A stretch of DNA of 64,000 nt, from positions 322,057 through 386,056 of the forward strand of contig MNCI01002706.1 in assembly GCA_015680685.1 (NCBI GenBank). Direction: 5' to 3'. Origin of the DNA: Gnetum montanum (taxonomy: Eukaryota > Streptophyta > Gnetopsida > Gnetales > Gnetaceae). The position numbers and the translations under genes are program-made. Positions 1-12,599 of this stretch are shown piece after piece; within the stretch, counting starts at the first letter, position 1; every line of letters begins with the position of its first letter. The notes under the pieces were generated by a model. That model was given only the letters and a program-made list of their open reading frames with translations, did no database searches and had not been told where the DNA came from.

Positions 1-780
1 TAGATTATTCTTTTATGATACAGGCTTTGTACAGTACTCTTATAGTTACAGGTGGTAAGTGGAAGGTAGGATGGGTAGAGTTATGAATTTTTCCCTTATG
101 GGAATTATGCACTGATGAATTATTACATTAGCACAAGGGTGGTTTTGCCCTTATGCCTAGGCACTCCCTCAATGTTGATGATCCTATATATAGTTTTGAT
201 AGGATGGGAAGGAGGGTCCAAATAATCTATAGCACTTTGTCATTTTTCTTTTTTGTTCTTCCCTTGCTCCAGTTAATATAAAACAAGTGAAATGCTGTCA
301 GATTTTTTTACCTTGCAAATGGATTGGTAAAATTTTTTCATGTATTCTTCTTAGCTCCTCCTATCCTTCGTGTTCTACCTATGGTTCAAGCTTGGTATTT
401 GTAAATTATTTATTAGGGAGAGGCATCACTTTGGTAGATATTTAAATATTAACACCTTATTCATACTTGCCCATGCACATCCTAATATAATAGTTATGAT
501 GATGTTTTCCCAATTATTTACCAAGGGTTGTATTTATCATTATTCTCGTGTGCAATTTTTGCACTGTTGGTATGATTCCTAGGGAAAACTCACTTAATTT
601 TTAGAATATTTCATAGGTAATCATGTTGTAGTGCTTGTAATCCAAGCTCTCTCAACCAAGGAGGGCTAAGGTTTAACAACCTTAAACCTTTATTTGTAGA
701 CCTTTTCGAGAACCTTCAATTCCTAAGGAGGAAGAAGGGAAAGAACTTAGATCCCTAAATCCTATCCTAGAGCTTGTAGG
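1..780. other. Unassigned AT-rich sequence
   Basis: I see no convincing gene here. The longest open frame (370-582) has low-complexity composition and no family I recognise. A TATA-like stretch at about 182-191 could be an old LTR promoter, but no paired LTR, primer site or duplication is visible. Confidence 0.4.
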
Positions 781-2370
781 TCCTTCTCCAAAAAGGCCTC
801 TACCAAGAAGCATATTAGGAGTTAGGTAGTCATGTTCTCAATTCTTTGGTTAAGCATGTTTGTAATAGTAGGCAACCAAACAAGTTCTAGAGAAGCTAGG
901 AAAGATGATAAAGAGAATGTATATGACATCCAAGAGGTTTTGGGCACTCATGATTTTTTTTCTAGTGACATATCCATGAAGAGAAAAATGATCATTAGTT
1001 CCTTGAGCTTGGCCCTCTTGAGCTTAAGAAGTCAATATATCAAATAGACTTCTATGACTACATCACTTAAACCTTCACATGGTACGACTATAAAGGAGAG
1101 GAAATCTGCCAAAAACTTGCTACCAATGATGCAATGTCCTTCATTGGTGGAGTTCCTATGCTTATTTCTACATGGAAAATCTAATAGAATAGAGGATTTT
1201 CAAATGAAATAGTAAGCAATTGGTGTCCATGGACCAAAAGGACTAAGTGTAAGCTTAGGTTGAGGTTCATGTTGGAGGTCTTTGATATGATTAAGCTGAG
1301 GTAAAGATGTTGAAACTTCCTCTAGTTGAAAAGGATATGTGCAAAATCATCACTCATAACTTTATGTCCATAAAATGATCATTAGGTATCTCTACTTGTG
1401 GAGCTATGATTGTGACTATGATGAGGGGAAAGTCTACCATAAATATCCCATATTTTCTCTACAAGGACTTGATCTAGAAAATTGAACATGTGGCCAAAGA
1501 TAACAATAAGGTCTATGCCTTTCTAGGATTAACCCAATAACTTTACAAGCTGGTAGGCATAGTCAACCATATGGGAAGACATTCCATAATAACAAGAATG
1601 GTGGATTGGGAGAACATAATAATGGTTGCTCCAAGGCAAAATCCTAAGGTCATTGTAGTTGTACTTAAATTAGAGGATAAGATTCCTTTCATAGAGATAT
1701 CACATATATGACCTTCAAACTAGCTCCACTAATGCCATTTGAGAGCACTAACCACACCTCAAGGATCTTAACAAATGTAGGTGCAATAATCTAGTAGATC
1801 TGTTTCTCGGCCTCTCAACTTCACCATTAAGCAAAGTTAGGAATCTCTTTCTAGTGGTACTTGTTAGACTGTAATACACATCTAAGCTAAGGGGAAGACT
1901 ATGATAATCTATATTGAAGGATCACAAGACCTTGACAGTAATTTCCTACAAATGATGGAAGTCATTATGGATGCTAAGGTAATAAACAAGGATCTTTTCT
2001 AGTTCCTCCTCCATTATTGAATGATCCATCTATGGCTCATTTTGATGTTCCTATTTAATGTCACACTCATGTGTCTTTATGAATTTTTTTCTCTTCACAT
2101 TGATCAAGGCATACCATGCATAAAATCTAGCATGTAGATAAAGTCCTTCAAGTACCCACTAATCAACCTAGAACTAGTGACTTGGTGAACAAGGAGCAAA
2201 GAATTGAACCTAGTGCTAAGTTGATATTAAGAAACATCGATAGTATAGTAGAGACTAAACTTGTCAAGGTATAGTTTAAGTTAGAAACTATCAATATTAA
2301 TAGGGCATTCTATCTGTAGGAGTTGCGAAGAAGTCAAGAAAAGATACAACTATTGCATGAACAATTCTAA
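781..2370 (+). pseudogene. Decayed coding remnant, family not recognised
   Basis: Readable protein-like stretches occur on the plus strand in several frames and are broken by many stops and shifts. The best are 832-1047, about 1,410-1,700, and about 2,110-2,370, the last being charged and probably helical (it contains the string LRNIDSIVETKLV). I cannot match them to a known domain. They end where the minus-strand chromovirus relic begins at about 2,371, so this may be an older element or ORF into which that relic was inserted. A transposon origin is inferred only from the surroundings. Confidence 0.3.
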
Positions 2371-2374
2371 CATC

Positions 2375-2990
2375 TCACACTATTGGTATTAGAAATACAT
2401 GTCCTAAATCTGTGATCTCCTTCTTGAAAAGATTACACTTCTTCAAATTAATCACAAAATGTACCTCCTTTAATTTAAGACACACTCTCCTTAAGCAATC
2501 CAAATACTCCTCCTTATTAGGGTTGTATACTAAAATGTCATCAAAGAAGACAATGCAACACTTACCGATGAAGTCATTGAGAACATAATGTATCAATATC
2601 ATGAACATAGTAGGTGCATTTATGAGCAGATATAGCATCACCAACCACTCAAATAATTCATCTAATGTTTTGAAAGCTATCTTCCATTCATCACTAGGCC
2701 TTATCTAAATTTAATGATATCCACTCTTTAAATCAAGTTTGCTAAAAACATCTACATTAGTGAGGACATTAAGGATATCATACATTAGAATAGAAAATCT
2801 ATACCTCACTATTATCATGTTCACTAACCTCAAATCAATGTACATTATCTATTCATCACTATCCTTCTTTCGCACAAGTACTATTAGAACTATACAAGGT
2901 GAAATGGATTTCCTTGCAAAGCCATTTGCAAGTTGCTCCTCTACTTACCTTTGCAATTCAGTCAATTGATTTAGTGCCATTTGGTATGCT
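2375..2990 (-). pseudogene. Reverse transcriptase remnant (Ty3/gypsy)
   Basis: From about 2,990 down to 2,375 the minus strand reads as the N-terminal and central parts of a Ty3/gypsy reverse transcriptase: fingers motif SKLDLKSGYH, then the INAPTMFM motif, then the catalytic FFDDILVY box with both aspartates, then NLKKCNLFKKE and LGHV, which mark the end of the RT core. The first part is broken by in-frame stops, for example after YH and in the VRKKDSDE region. Only the part from about 2,644 to 2,375 remains open (89 codons). RNase H should follow but is missing. The domain call is firm; the protein is dead. Confidence 0.85.
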
Positions 2991-3199
2991 CTCTTATTTG
3001 GAATGGTAGCACCAAGGATGAGGTCAATTTAGTATTTTACACTCCTCATTGCTGGCAATCCATCCAATTCTCCTTTGAACATCTTGGAAAATTAATCCTT
3101 CAAGCCTAGCATATTTATTACAAGTTCTACTTGCATAACATCATGATCAAAATGAATAATTGATACAATCAAAATGCCAAAATCAACCTCATCATGTTT

Positions 3200-4510
3200 T
3201 TAAATATGTTACCCTCTTCCCTAGAAGAATTAAGAAATATTTAATTCAAATTTTCTTTCTCACTTGTTTAGCTATCATAGGAATTAGCTCATGGACTTAA
3301 TTACATCTACCTACACCCCACACATTTCTTACTTCATCAAATTGAGCACCATTGTGAAACTTTCTAAATTATGGGAGTATTAGAATTACCTTTCTACATA
3401 ACCTAATTGGATGTCTCCTTTGCTTCCATGGTTTGCACATCCTTGTCCTTGGTTGCCTTGTGAAGTGGATCTTCTGATAGCTTATATCCTCAATCCTCAC
3501 ATTTAAATCATTGAATATTATATGATTTGTGACCTTGACCCTTGACTTCTATGCCTTTTCAATTCTTTTCTTCATCCTTCTTATTATCCTTGTTTGGCTT
3601 CTTATCATGGTTGGCATCATTGTCATTAGATTTAGACTTGAATTCCTTCTTTAATTTAGATCCTTTAAGACTTCCAAAAAAGATTGAAGCTTGTTCATAA
3701 TTCTTCTAGTTTACCTTAGCTTGATGGAATAGTTTACAAAATTCAATATAAAACTCATTGACATCTTTATCATCCTATTTAAGAAATTTTAACTTCATGA
3801 TCATCTATTTCCTATGTTGAGACTATTCAAATTCTAATCTATATTTCATCAAATTCTAATCTTTGATAGGTTGATCATTTTGGCTCTCATAATCTTGGAA
3901 TTCCTTTTTTCCACCAAGTAGAAGCAATTCCTTCTAATATGAATTTAGGAATTAGTATCCTTAATTGATTTGGTGCCTCTTTCAACTCAGATTGCTTATC
4001 CAGTATCTGTAGCCAATTTTCAAATGCATTGGTGCCACCTAAATCATTGAAGGTTTTAAATTCCACATGTAGAAGTCTACCAACAGCTCTAAATGCTAAA
4101 GCAATCCTTGCTTCATCTTCATCATCAAACCATAAGAAAAAGTATGCCGATGATGAAAATCTTAGGACTCTAACATAAATGTTTGGATTTCCTCCTACTA
4201 GAATCCTAGGCTAATGGGTTCACATACTTCCATAGCTAAAATGTTATTCCTTCTCATCTGATCTTCCTCCACCAAGCTAAGAAACTTCTTCATCACCATT
4301 CAAAGATAAATGCTCATCATTGCTACAATTCTAAATATGTCTTGGACCTACATTCCTATCTACCTTGATATTGATTTCATTAAATTGTGCAAGCATCAAT
4401 TGAAAGATAGAGTTCATTCTCTTCATATATCTATTTAGGGCTTGAACCTATTTCTTCTTAAGTATCATATAAAATTTACAAATATTGATAATGAAATTCC
4501 AAACAATAAT
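3200..4510 (-). pseudogene. Gag remnant of the chromovirus-like relic
   Basis: Between the primer site and the RT the minus strand carries a heavily broken gag. At about 3,700-3,870 it reads like a retrotransposon gag core (KLKFLK, DVNEFYIEFCKLFHQA). It is followed by a Lys/Asp-rich linker and a degraded zinc-knuckle-like stretch near 3,480-3,560 (FKCED). Stops interrupt it about every 20-30 codons. Protease would lie near 3,000-3,300 and I could not find it. Confidence rests mainly on position between LTR/PBS and RT. Confidence 0.55.
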
Positions 4511-4519
4511 CAACCTAAT

Positions 4520-4532
4520 GCTTTGATACCAA
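4520..4532 (-). promoter_or_regulatory. Primer-binding site, initiator-Met tRNA type
   Basis: The minus strand reads TTGGTATCAAAGC, one change from the common plant initiator-Met primer site TGGTATCAGAGC. It lies four bases inside the LTR end that finishes in CTTCA at 4,537, as expected for first-strand priming. Confidence 0.75.
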
Positions 4533-4536
4533 TCAC

Positions 4537-4968
4537 TGAAGCAAAGTCACTTTGTTTTACTTTAACTCTACAAACACACAATGAATCCAAAATGTAAAAA
4601 GATAATTTAATTGTTAGAAAATAAGAAAACTAGCTAATTTTAATTAATTCAAATAAGATTACAATTTATTGGTATTACAATCCATAAATACATGAATCAC
4701 TCACACACTCAATGATATTGTAAGGCATGAGGCTTTACAATCACATCATAATTGTTCTTAATGCAAGGCACAACTAAACTAGATCTCTCCCATAGACACA
4801 TCACTAAGATTCAACACAACACACACACTACGAGCTATAATGATCAAACACACATAACTATACATTGAGATATATACACACATGTAATCTCTCTAAACCT
4901 AACTTTCATGTGCTCAACTTGTCATCTTAACCAATCTCATGAAGAAACATAAAAACACATAATAATGT
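4537..4968 (-). mobile_element. 5' LTR (part) of the chromovirus-like relic
   Basis: The sequence between the primer site and the start of the Athila-like element at 4,969 is AT-rich, without coding content, and ends on the minus strand in TTCA next to the primer site. If the later insertion is removed, it continues at 16,430 to about 16,491, where the minus strand begins TGACATATCC, giving an LTR of about 490 bp. The far end is inferred because no second LTR is available for comparison. Confidence 0.5.
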
Positions 4969-5819
4969 TGATGAAGCATCATGATTTACATCAATGGGAT
5001 TTCATTGACACAAGGTTTGACTTGTTGATGTGTACCTGTTGATAGGGCACCCTATTTCTACCTATAAATGTGTGCTATCCACTACATTTATGACCTTCTT
5101 TTCATTAGTTGTAGTGAACCTCTAGCAATTTTTCTTACTAAAAGTTAGAATATTTTCTAAGTGCCCATAGTAGGAGTCAAAGAGTGTACGAATCTTTATT
5201 TCAGCATTATTGTACCTAAGCACTGTAGTATGTGTGGCAATAAAGATGAGCTTTCTGATAAACCTTATAGCACTTGGATTAGATTAATTATTTTCTTTAT
5301 GAATTTAATATTTTAAGCAATTCTCTTTAATGTTTTAAGTAATTAAGTAATTAATTAAGCTAAATTAAATAGCGCTTAATTAAAACACATAAGTATGACC
5401 ACTTCAAACATACTTGTAACACTTGCTAATTCCAATAATACTTAACATTTGGTAATCCAATAGCATTATACGTGTTTAGGATGTGTATGCCAAGTGGGAA
5501 CAAATGCTTATGTTAGGATTAGTTAAGTGTTAGCTAGCTGATTAGATTAGTTTAGTAATTAATTACCTTTATTTTTTATTCTTTATTCTTAGGTGACTTA
5601 GAACATAAAAAATTAAAAATGATAAAAATCATATGCCCCAGTTATACTTAACCATACCCTTGTACTCACAAGTGTAACTAGGAAGACAATGATTGCAACA
5701 ATTAATTCACCTCCTAGATCAATGTATGTTAAAACTTAGAAGTCCTTGGAATTCAACTAGATCATGCGTAACACTTGTGATTTGTATCATTGGGTGTAGG
5801 ATCTACTTGCTGCTCATCA
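4969..5819 (+). mobile_element. 5' LTR of the Athila-like element
   Basis: This 851-bp LTR starts TGATGAAGCATCA and ends CTCATCA. A TATA-like box (CCTATAAATG) lies at 5,061-5,070, about 95 bp from the start, so U3 is very short. The motif ttggtaatccaatag in the second half recurs in every LTR of this family in the window. It is followed directly by the primer-binding site. Confidence 0.9.
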
Positions 5820-5838
5820 TTGGTGTCATTGCTAAGGA
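5820..5838 (+). promoter_or_regulatory. Primer-binding site, tRNA-Asp-like
   Basis: The 19 bases after the LTR, TTGGTGTCATTGCTAAGGA, resemble the tRNA-Asp type site TGGCGCCGTTGCCGGGGA known from Athila elements. Most differences are C-to-T or G-to-A, as expected from decay of methylated cytosines. The related LTR at 16,513-17,429 is followed by a similar sequence. Confidence 0.6.
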
Positions 5839-5977
5839 TTTTTAGTTAGTGATGTGTGTTATCTAGTACTTAGTGAATATTATTTAAAATCATTGGAATG
5901 AACCCTAAAGTGGAAATCATTCAAATTATTATTATTATTATTATTTAAGCACACTATTATTTTTCTTCTAAGTAAAA

Positions 5978-7790
5978 ATGTCTTCTTCTTACAGGCATGA
6001 TGATTCAAAACTACTAGTGCCCCAAGAATTCAAAGTGATGTATACTCATCTAGATGAGTTTGTGCTTGATTTTACCTTCATCTTACACTAGGATGAACAA
6101 CTACAGTGGAGAGACATGGAAGGCAACATTGTGTTGCTACTTGATTGATCTGTTCCTAGGATGCTACTCCAAACTCTTAAGAGTTTGGACATCCAGGATC
6201 TTCACAAGGAATACATTGTGTTGGACCATGATTATTGGGACTACCATCCCATTAAAACACAATGCAAAAGAGGTTAGCACTGGGAGAAGCACCATGAAGC
6301 TATGAAGGGGAAATAGTTCACTAACCCCTTGTTCTTACTAAAACAGAAAGGCAATGAGGATCCTCCCTCTAGGAGTTTTCAACTGAAGATTCTCCACCCC
6401 TTGACTCCATTGAAAGGGGCTTAAACCTGAACTTAAAATCCGCTATCAACAATCTTGGTTCAAGAAAAAGTAGAAGTCAAGGTAGGGGCTCAGGTAAGCA
6501 TCATGATGATGATAAAACTAATGATCATGATCATAACAAGTAGAGAGGAGGTGGTAGACACTATGGTGGTGGCAATCCTCCTCCCTCTTCATCCTCTTCA
6601 TTTGTGTCTTCGTCTTCCTCCTTTGAATTTAATTGAAATTGCAAAGGAAAAAACCATGATGGAGGTGAACAACAAGACAACAATGATTATAGGCCCCACC
6701 ATGAACGAAGGGGTACCAGAGGACATCATAGACATCATTGAAATCATGATGATGATGAACCTTTACTTGTAACTCAAAGCATGCTAAACATCGTAGAGGT
6801 AATTAGAATTCCAACCAAGCATGTGAAAAATAGAAAAATTATGAGGTTGGATATGAACAATATTCCTATATTTGAGAGGGGATATAACTTAGATCCATAG
6901 ACTCATGTTCAAGATTTTCATGATGCCTATGCCTTGTAGAACATTGAAAATTATTGGTAGAAACTTAAGCTATTTCCCAAGATACTCATAAAAGAATTTG
7001 AAAGTTGATACCGCTCCTTGGAGTTGGAATCAATTTGAAGATGGAGTGCAATGCTTGGGTTGTTTAATGACAAATATCAAATGTACCCTCAAGTGTCCAA
7101 CCTAAGAAAGCAGATCCAAGGTTGGTCACAAAAAATGCATAAACCCTTGGGCATAGCCATGGGCATCTACTATTCTCTTTTGCACTAATTTCATGGCCAT
7201 GGTTATTCTTAGCAAGAGCAACTTCACCACATCATAGATGGGCTCTAATTAAAAACATGGAGAACTCTTGGGGTCTTTGCCCAAGTGAGATTGTTAGAAA
7301 TTAGAACCCATGAAATTCAAAGGTTGATTGAGTAGGTTGCAAAAGAAGGAGAATTGAGAAAATGGGAAAGTGTCGAGGAACATAACTAGGATCCTTCAAT
7401 TAGAAAAAGGAAGGCCTAATTCTATAATAGTGAGGGGGAGCCACTACTTGATGAAATGGTGTAGCAAAACATCTTACCAATTCAAAAATATATTTTCAAA
7501 ATTTTGTCCAAGGTGAACAAAATGTGGAAAACTTTGAATGAAAAATTTCAAACTACTCTAAAAATTATAGAAGAATCCAAAGAGTAAAGTAGTGATCATG
7601 ATTGTAGGAGAAGGAAGGAAGTTGAACATGCCTATCAAAAGGGTAAGAGTAAGGCTACTATACTAGAAGAGGTTGTGGAGTCGAAATCCAATGATGATGG
7701 TGGGTGTGACATCTACCAATATGAACATTCTAAGGGATGTTGCCCTATTTTATCACACTTGCAGGAATATAGGATATAAACTTTGAATCC
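5978..7790 (+). pseudogene. Gag of the Athila-like element, broken
   Basis: An ATG at 5,978 opens a reading frame MSSSYRHDDSK that is then split by stops and shifts. A low-complexity Ser/Asp/Arg-rich segment follows, then the capsid-like core near 6,840-7,280 (MNNIPIFERGYNL, FHDAYAL, FNDKYQMYPQVSNL), then a basic and acidic tail to about 7,790. A Cys/His cluster near 7,705-7,740 may be a damaged zinc knuckle. The same N-terminal region is readable in two sister copies (17,564-17,910 plus; 23,310-23,980 minus), which supports the call. Confidence 0.6.
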
Positions 7791-8529
7791 TAGGCTAGCA
7801 AGAAGGTAAGCACCCAAAAGATTACTTTATCCTCAAGGTAATCCCAAACAATTCCACCAACAACAACAAGTTTACTATCTAAGTGAACCTCCACCACAAT
7901 CATATGAGTAGTATCATCAATGGCAACATCCATAATCATGGGGGAAGCCACCGTAGAGGTATTAGTACCCTTACAAGTAGCCAAATCCATATGGATACTA
8001 TGTTCAACAATCCATGTCTCTACATGACTCTTCTAGTCATGCTTCTTTTCAACATCACTACTACCCTCCAAAGTACTACATAGATCATTCTCCATCTCTT
8101 AGAGGGGAATCCCCATTTCATCAATATCCTCCACATCCTTCAACACATGTCCCTCCTCCCTCAACCTAATTACCATCTATTCGATTCATGCAGGATGAAA
8201 TTCCTGCATAGTTATAACAATGTAATGCTACTAGGGTTGTTAACTTATAGCTAACTCCATAGCTAAGTGGTTCATAAACCATATCCCATAAACAACCATT
8301 CTTCCAAGCCAATAGCCCTATAAAGCCCTCATTGACTCATGCAACTAGTTACCTTGTGTTTTCTTTATTCTTTGCATCTATTTCTTCCAAGAACCCTTTA
8401 AATCAAACACCTTCCAAGATCTGCATAGTCATGCTAACCCACATTGTATCCGATTGGATCAAAACTAGCAACCTTTCTAGGAAAAGAGTTGATCCTAGAA
8501 GTTTTCTTATCTACTTGTAGATCACTAGG

Positions 8530-8870
8530 AATGAGCCATGTAAGGCTCTTCTTGATTCATGTTCTAGTGTTAATCTAATTTCTCATGAAATGTACAAAGA
8601 CAAAAACTTGCCTCCTATCAAGAAGAGAACTATTTATTTGGAATTGGCAAATTAGTCCATCACTATTCCCTTGGGATTAGTGGACAACATTGTAACCACT
8701 ATTTGTGGGTGGTCCTATCCTACTAATTTCCTAGTGATCAAGGTTGACAACTACAAGGAAAGCTTCCTAATCATTATGGGAAGGGCTTGGTTGAGCACTG
8801 TTGATGTGTAAATGGGCATCAGAGATCTTTCCCTAAAAATTTCCAAAGAAAATGCTTTTAGAAAGATCAA
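8530..8870 (+). pseudogene. Aspartic protease remnant (Athila type)
   Basis: The plus strand reads ALLDSCSSVNLIS, then LPPIKK, then SITIPLGLVDNIV, then FLIIMGRAWLSTVDV. This is the arrangement of the retropepsin in Athila/Tat elements: active-site D-S/L-G, then PLG and the I-(M/L)-GR-x-(F/W)-L box near the C terminus. The active-site Gly is replaced by Cys here, so the enzyme would be inactive even apart from the stops. It lies between gag and RT in the expected order. Confidence 0.65.
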
Positions 8871-9182
8871 GAAGAAGAGAGTTCCATCATTGCATATAAT
8901 AAAATAGGGTGCAAGTATGTGCAAAAACTATGGTCTATCAAAAGCACATTAATCAAAGTATGCAGACAATGTGTAGATAAATTTGAAATCAAAAAGTGCT
9001 TGTATGTAGCAACCATAAAGTAAGAGGGTACCTAGTGGCTAATAGCTAATCCTAAAAGTAGCACACTTTGCATGGAACCAACTAAGAACTTAACATGTGC
9101 CTATGTTAAGGACATAGATGAGCTAGAGTAAGTTCATCATCAAATCTCCAATGATGAACCTAATGATACTTATTGGGAAGAG

Positions 9183-9660
9183 TTGGAAATCCTTGAAAAT
9201 TTCAAACATGAGCCCCTAGAGTTGAAAACTATACTTGCCAGCATGAAGTATGCATTTCTGAAAAATGGCAAGCTAGTGATAATCAATGCTAATCTTGCTC
9301 TTGTGCAAAAAAAGATGCTGCTAAACATGGTTAATAAATGGCCAATATTCTTTTCTTCGTCATATCCTAAACTTACTAAAATTGATCCTAGGATATGCCA
9401 ACATCACATCTATACTGATCCATCCATCAAGTTGAAGAGGTAGCCACAGCAACAGCTAAACCCTAAATTGAAGTAGATTATCAAAGAAAAAAGAGGAAAT
9501 TGAACAACTCCTCAAAGCAGGGTTCATCTACTCAATTGTGAATAATGACTAGGTTAGACCACTCATAATTGTTCCAAAGAAAGGTGACAATTGGATGGTT
9601 TGTATTGACTTCAGGTTGGTGAACATGGTGACCTACAAATGAAGTGAATGGCACTGTGGT
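9183..9660 (+). pseudogene. Reverse transcriptase N-terminal remnant
   Basis: This segment contains the lead-in typical of Athila/Tat polymerases (LKYAFL-like MKYAFLKNG, then IDPRICQHHIY, then LNPKLK) and the first RT block (IVPKKGDNWMVCIDFRLVN). The sequence then jumps at about 9,650-9,700 into the linker before integrase. The catalytic YxDD box, the thumb and RNase H, normally around 1.3-1.5 kb, are not present. The frame is broken by stops at about 9,442 and 9,473. Confidence 0.7.
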
Positions 9661-9699
9661 CAATTTCCTTATAAACATCTCTTTGTTGGTGCAATAAAT

Positions 9700-10960
9700 G
9701 AACAAGTACCCGCTAAGCCTACATGGTATGATGGCATCCTAACCTATCTTCTCACTCAAAAGATGCTACAAGATGTGGACCATAGGAAGAAATAACAATT
9801 TCTTCATCAAGCCAAATGCTTCATGAAAATTAATAAACATCTTTACAAGGTGTGCACTGATGGCCTAGTTCGTTGGCATGTTCTTGATGCCAATTAATTG
9901 TGCATTCTCCAAGATGTTCACAAGGGTCCTTGTGGGGACCACAAGATCCTGATGGTAGGGTATTATTACCCAACACTCTACAGGGACACCCATCAATTCA
10001 TTTGCTCTTGTGAACACTGTCAATAAGATGGTGGGATGACCATTTGAATGAAGGGACCTTAACAATGGATCCAACCACTAAAATCCCTTGATATCTAGGG
10101 CATAGACTTCATGGATCCCATCACACCCATGTCAAACAAAAAGGTGTACATAATAGATGTTGTTGGCAATTGTACGAAATGGGCAGAAGCAGAAGCCATC
10201 ACCAACTGTACATCTTCCACTACTACTCAGTTTGTACAACAACAATTTTGTAAACAGGTTTGGGGTGCCATGTGCACTAATTTTTGACAATGGTACTCAT
10301 TTTACAGATGCTACTTTTTGCAAGCTCATGTAACGCTTGGGGGTTGAACATAAATTAACAACACCTTACCATCCCCAAGCTAATGGTCAAACTAAGGTTA
10401 CTAATAAGAAGATCTCAAAAATTGTAATGAGAATAATTAGCAAATATAGGAGAGACTGGAGCATAAATCTCAATGACACCCTTTAGGCATACCACTCAAC
10501 ATGGGAACTCCCTATAGGCTACTCTCCTTATGAGCTATTATACAGAAAATTACCAACTCTTCCAATCCAATCTGAGCTCCGTACACTTTCAACAACCTAT
10601 GACCTTGACCTTGACCTTATCCTAGCATACAAAGAAAGACTAATCAACCTCAATGCACTAAATGAGAATTGATTGATGGCCCTATCCTTGAATGAAGTGC
10701 ATAAGAGATTCAACAAGAAATTCCATAACCTTAGGATAAGGAAAGTAAAATGTTAACCTAGAGATAAGGTCCTCTATTGGAACCCCACACATGTGCCTCA
10801 ATGAAGTAAGTTCCAAAAATTGTGAGAAGGGCCTTATATTATTTACAAAACCTTTCCTTCTAAAGTCATGTTGATCTACAAACCTAAGAGCCTAAACAAA
10901 AAGCAACTGGTCAACATGCAACAAGTAAAATCTTTCCATGAGTCTAAGTAAGCCAGTGAA
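9700..10960 (+). pseudogene. Integrase of the Athila-like element, broken
   Basis: An H-H-C-C zinc domain is readable (VHKGPCGDHK, then CSCEHCQ), followed by the catalytic core: GIDFMDPI (first Asp), IFDNGTHF (second Asp) and NGQTKVTNK, where the catalytic Glu is replaced by Lys. A C-terminal region with RDKVLYW and EGPYIIYK follows, typical of Ty3/gypsy integrases. The frame shifts near 10,275, and several codons have become stops. It is preceded by the deleted RT and followed by about 1.6 kb of non-coding sequence before the third ORF. Confidence 0.8.
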
Positions 10961-12590
10961 AGTAATTCCTCCTCATATGGACAACCACGCTCAATTTTTT
11001 GATCTCCTCCTTCCAACTCAGTTGTTGGAGAGATGGCCATCTATGTTAATCAATAAAAGTAACTCCTAAATTTTTGTACTTTTTTGTTTTACACTTTCTT
11101 TCTTTTTACACTTTTTGTTTTACACTTTCTTAGTTTTTATAACTTTTTATTTAAGACTTTATTATTATTTTCACAAATTTTTTACAACATTGTTAGTACA
11201 TTTTAACTTTCTTGAATATTTTACAATTTCTTTTATACTTTACTTTATTTTATGTGTGGATTTTCTTATTGTTTCCTAATAAATTACTTTCTTGCCAATA
11301 GGACACAGTGATGCTATAGTTGTTCACTAATGATGGTTTGTACTTAATGTTTTGAATTTTGATGACTGATGAGTAAGACAAAGTTTCTTTTTCATGACAC
11401 AGGTCATGAGTCCATGTCATCCACCCATCCACCAACTCTATGGTCTTCCGGTGGTGAAAATATGAGATCCCTTTTCATTAATGAAACTTTAACAAACCTA
11501 TGACCTTGGTAGTTTCTAGACTTGGGAAAGATTTAAAGGTTTGAAAAGGGTGTGACTTCAAGGATATTCAATGCTCTCTATGCCTTTCTACTTATTTGAG
11601 TGCACTTGTGTTTTGAAGGATTTCTTATGATTCTATGTTGACCAATAATAGGAAGCAAATAATTCTTTGCATGGTGTGGTTCCCATCCAAAAATCCATAA
11701 AAACATAAAATACAAAAACAAAATAGGATGGGAATTCAAAGCACACCCCTCAGACAAAATAATAGGCTACAAGCACTAGTTATGGGACTAGAAAGATATG
11801 TTACCCATGCCTGAAGGTCCCCTCTAACTAAGGCCCTTTCTCACTTTGTGCTTCTCTTTTCTTCTCTAAGAAGGAATAGTGATTGATTTGTAGAAGCATT
11901 CTTATGTCTCGAGGGGGTGGTCTAGTCTTAGAGTGGTGATGCAAACTCACTGAAAGTGGTTGGCTTTGGTTTGGACTAAGGATGTACTTTATTGAATCAT
12001 TTGACCATGAAATCCACAAGGGACTTCATGTGACTATGATTAGGAACTCCATTTCATCTTCTCTCGCATTCATCAATGCTTTCCATAATTCACCTCATTG
12101 TTGGTTTCCATGTCTTGTTCAATGTCTTAGTTTGATGTATTAAAGTTCTTAGGTAGATTCTTCCAAATTCAGGCCTTCACTTTTCATAACCATTAATCAA
12201 CCATGGGGTCCATGGACTCCTTGGATTGAAGATATGCAAGGGCAAAAAGAACATGAGGCTACTATGGAAAGGACCCACTTGCATATCTCTTAGTTTGGTT
12301 AGTTAAGTTCCTTATCCTTAGGCATTTCAGCAATCAAATCTTTCATGCACTCCATTAGTTGCATCTAACTATGCACTCCTTAAGGCATTTTCTACATGAG
12401 ATTTCATTCTTCTATTTAATTCTCAAGCAAATCATGAACAAGGAGGTCTAGAAATTTGTGCTTCAAGAATTAAACTTTGGACCTTTCTTGGAGTTTGGAC
12501 CATCAAAAGTTAAAACTCAACTGTAGAACTCTCCCATGTGGGCCACAATCACTTCCAAATAGGAGTAGTACATGGGAGAGACATACCTTT
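10961..12590 (+). other. Non-coding spacer between integrase and third ORF
   Basis: This is a T-rich stretch (11,040-11,260) and AT-rich sequence without a readable domain. Parts recur in sister copies: the block around 11,400-11,430 (a run of CATCCACC) is found on the minus strand at about 23,215-23,240, and the block at 12,480-12,590 is found again at about 27,640-27,790. It therefore belongs to the element and may be leader sequence for the third ORF. Confidence 0.55.
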
Positions 12591-12599
12591 TCTAGAACA

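Larger units (their letters stand above)
2371..4968 (-). mobile_element. Chromovirus-like Ty3/gypsy relic, 5' part only
   Basis: Read on the minus strand this fragment gives, in order, an LTR (4,537-4,968), a primer-binding site, a gag remnant and the first two-thirds of a reverse transcriptase. RNase H, integrase and the 3' LTR are absent; the element stops abruptly at about 2,371. The initiator-Met type primer site and the RT wording fit the chromovirus branch. Its LTR appears to have been split by the Athila-like element at 4,969-16,424 and to resume at 16,430. Many stops in all genes show that it is old. Confidence 0.75.
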
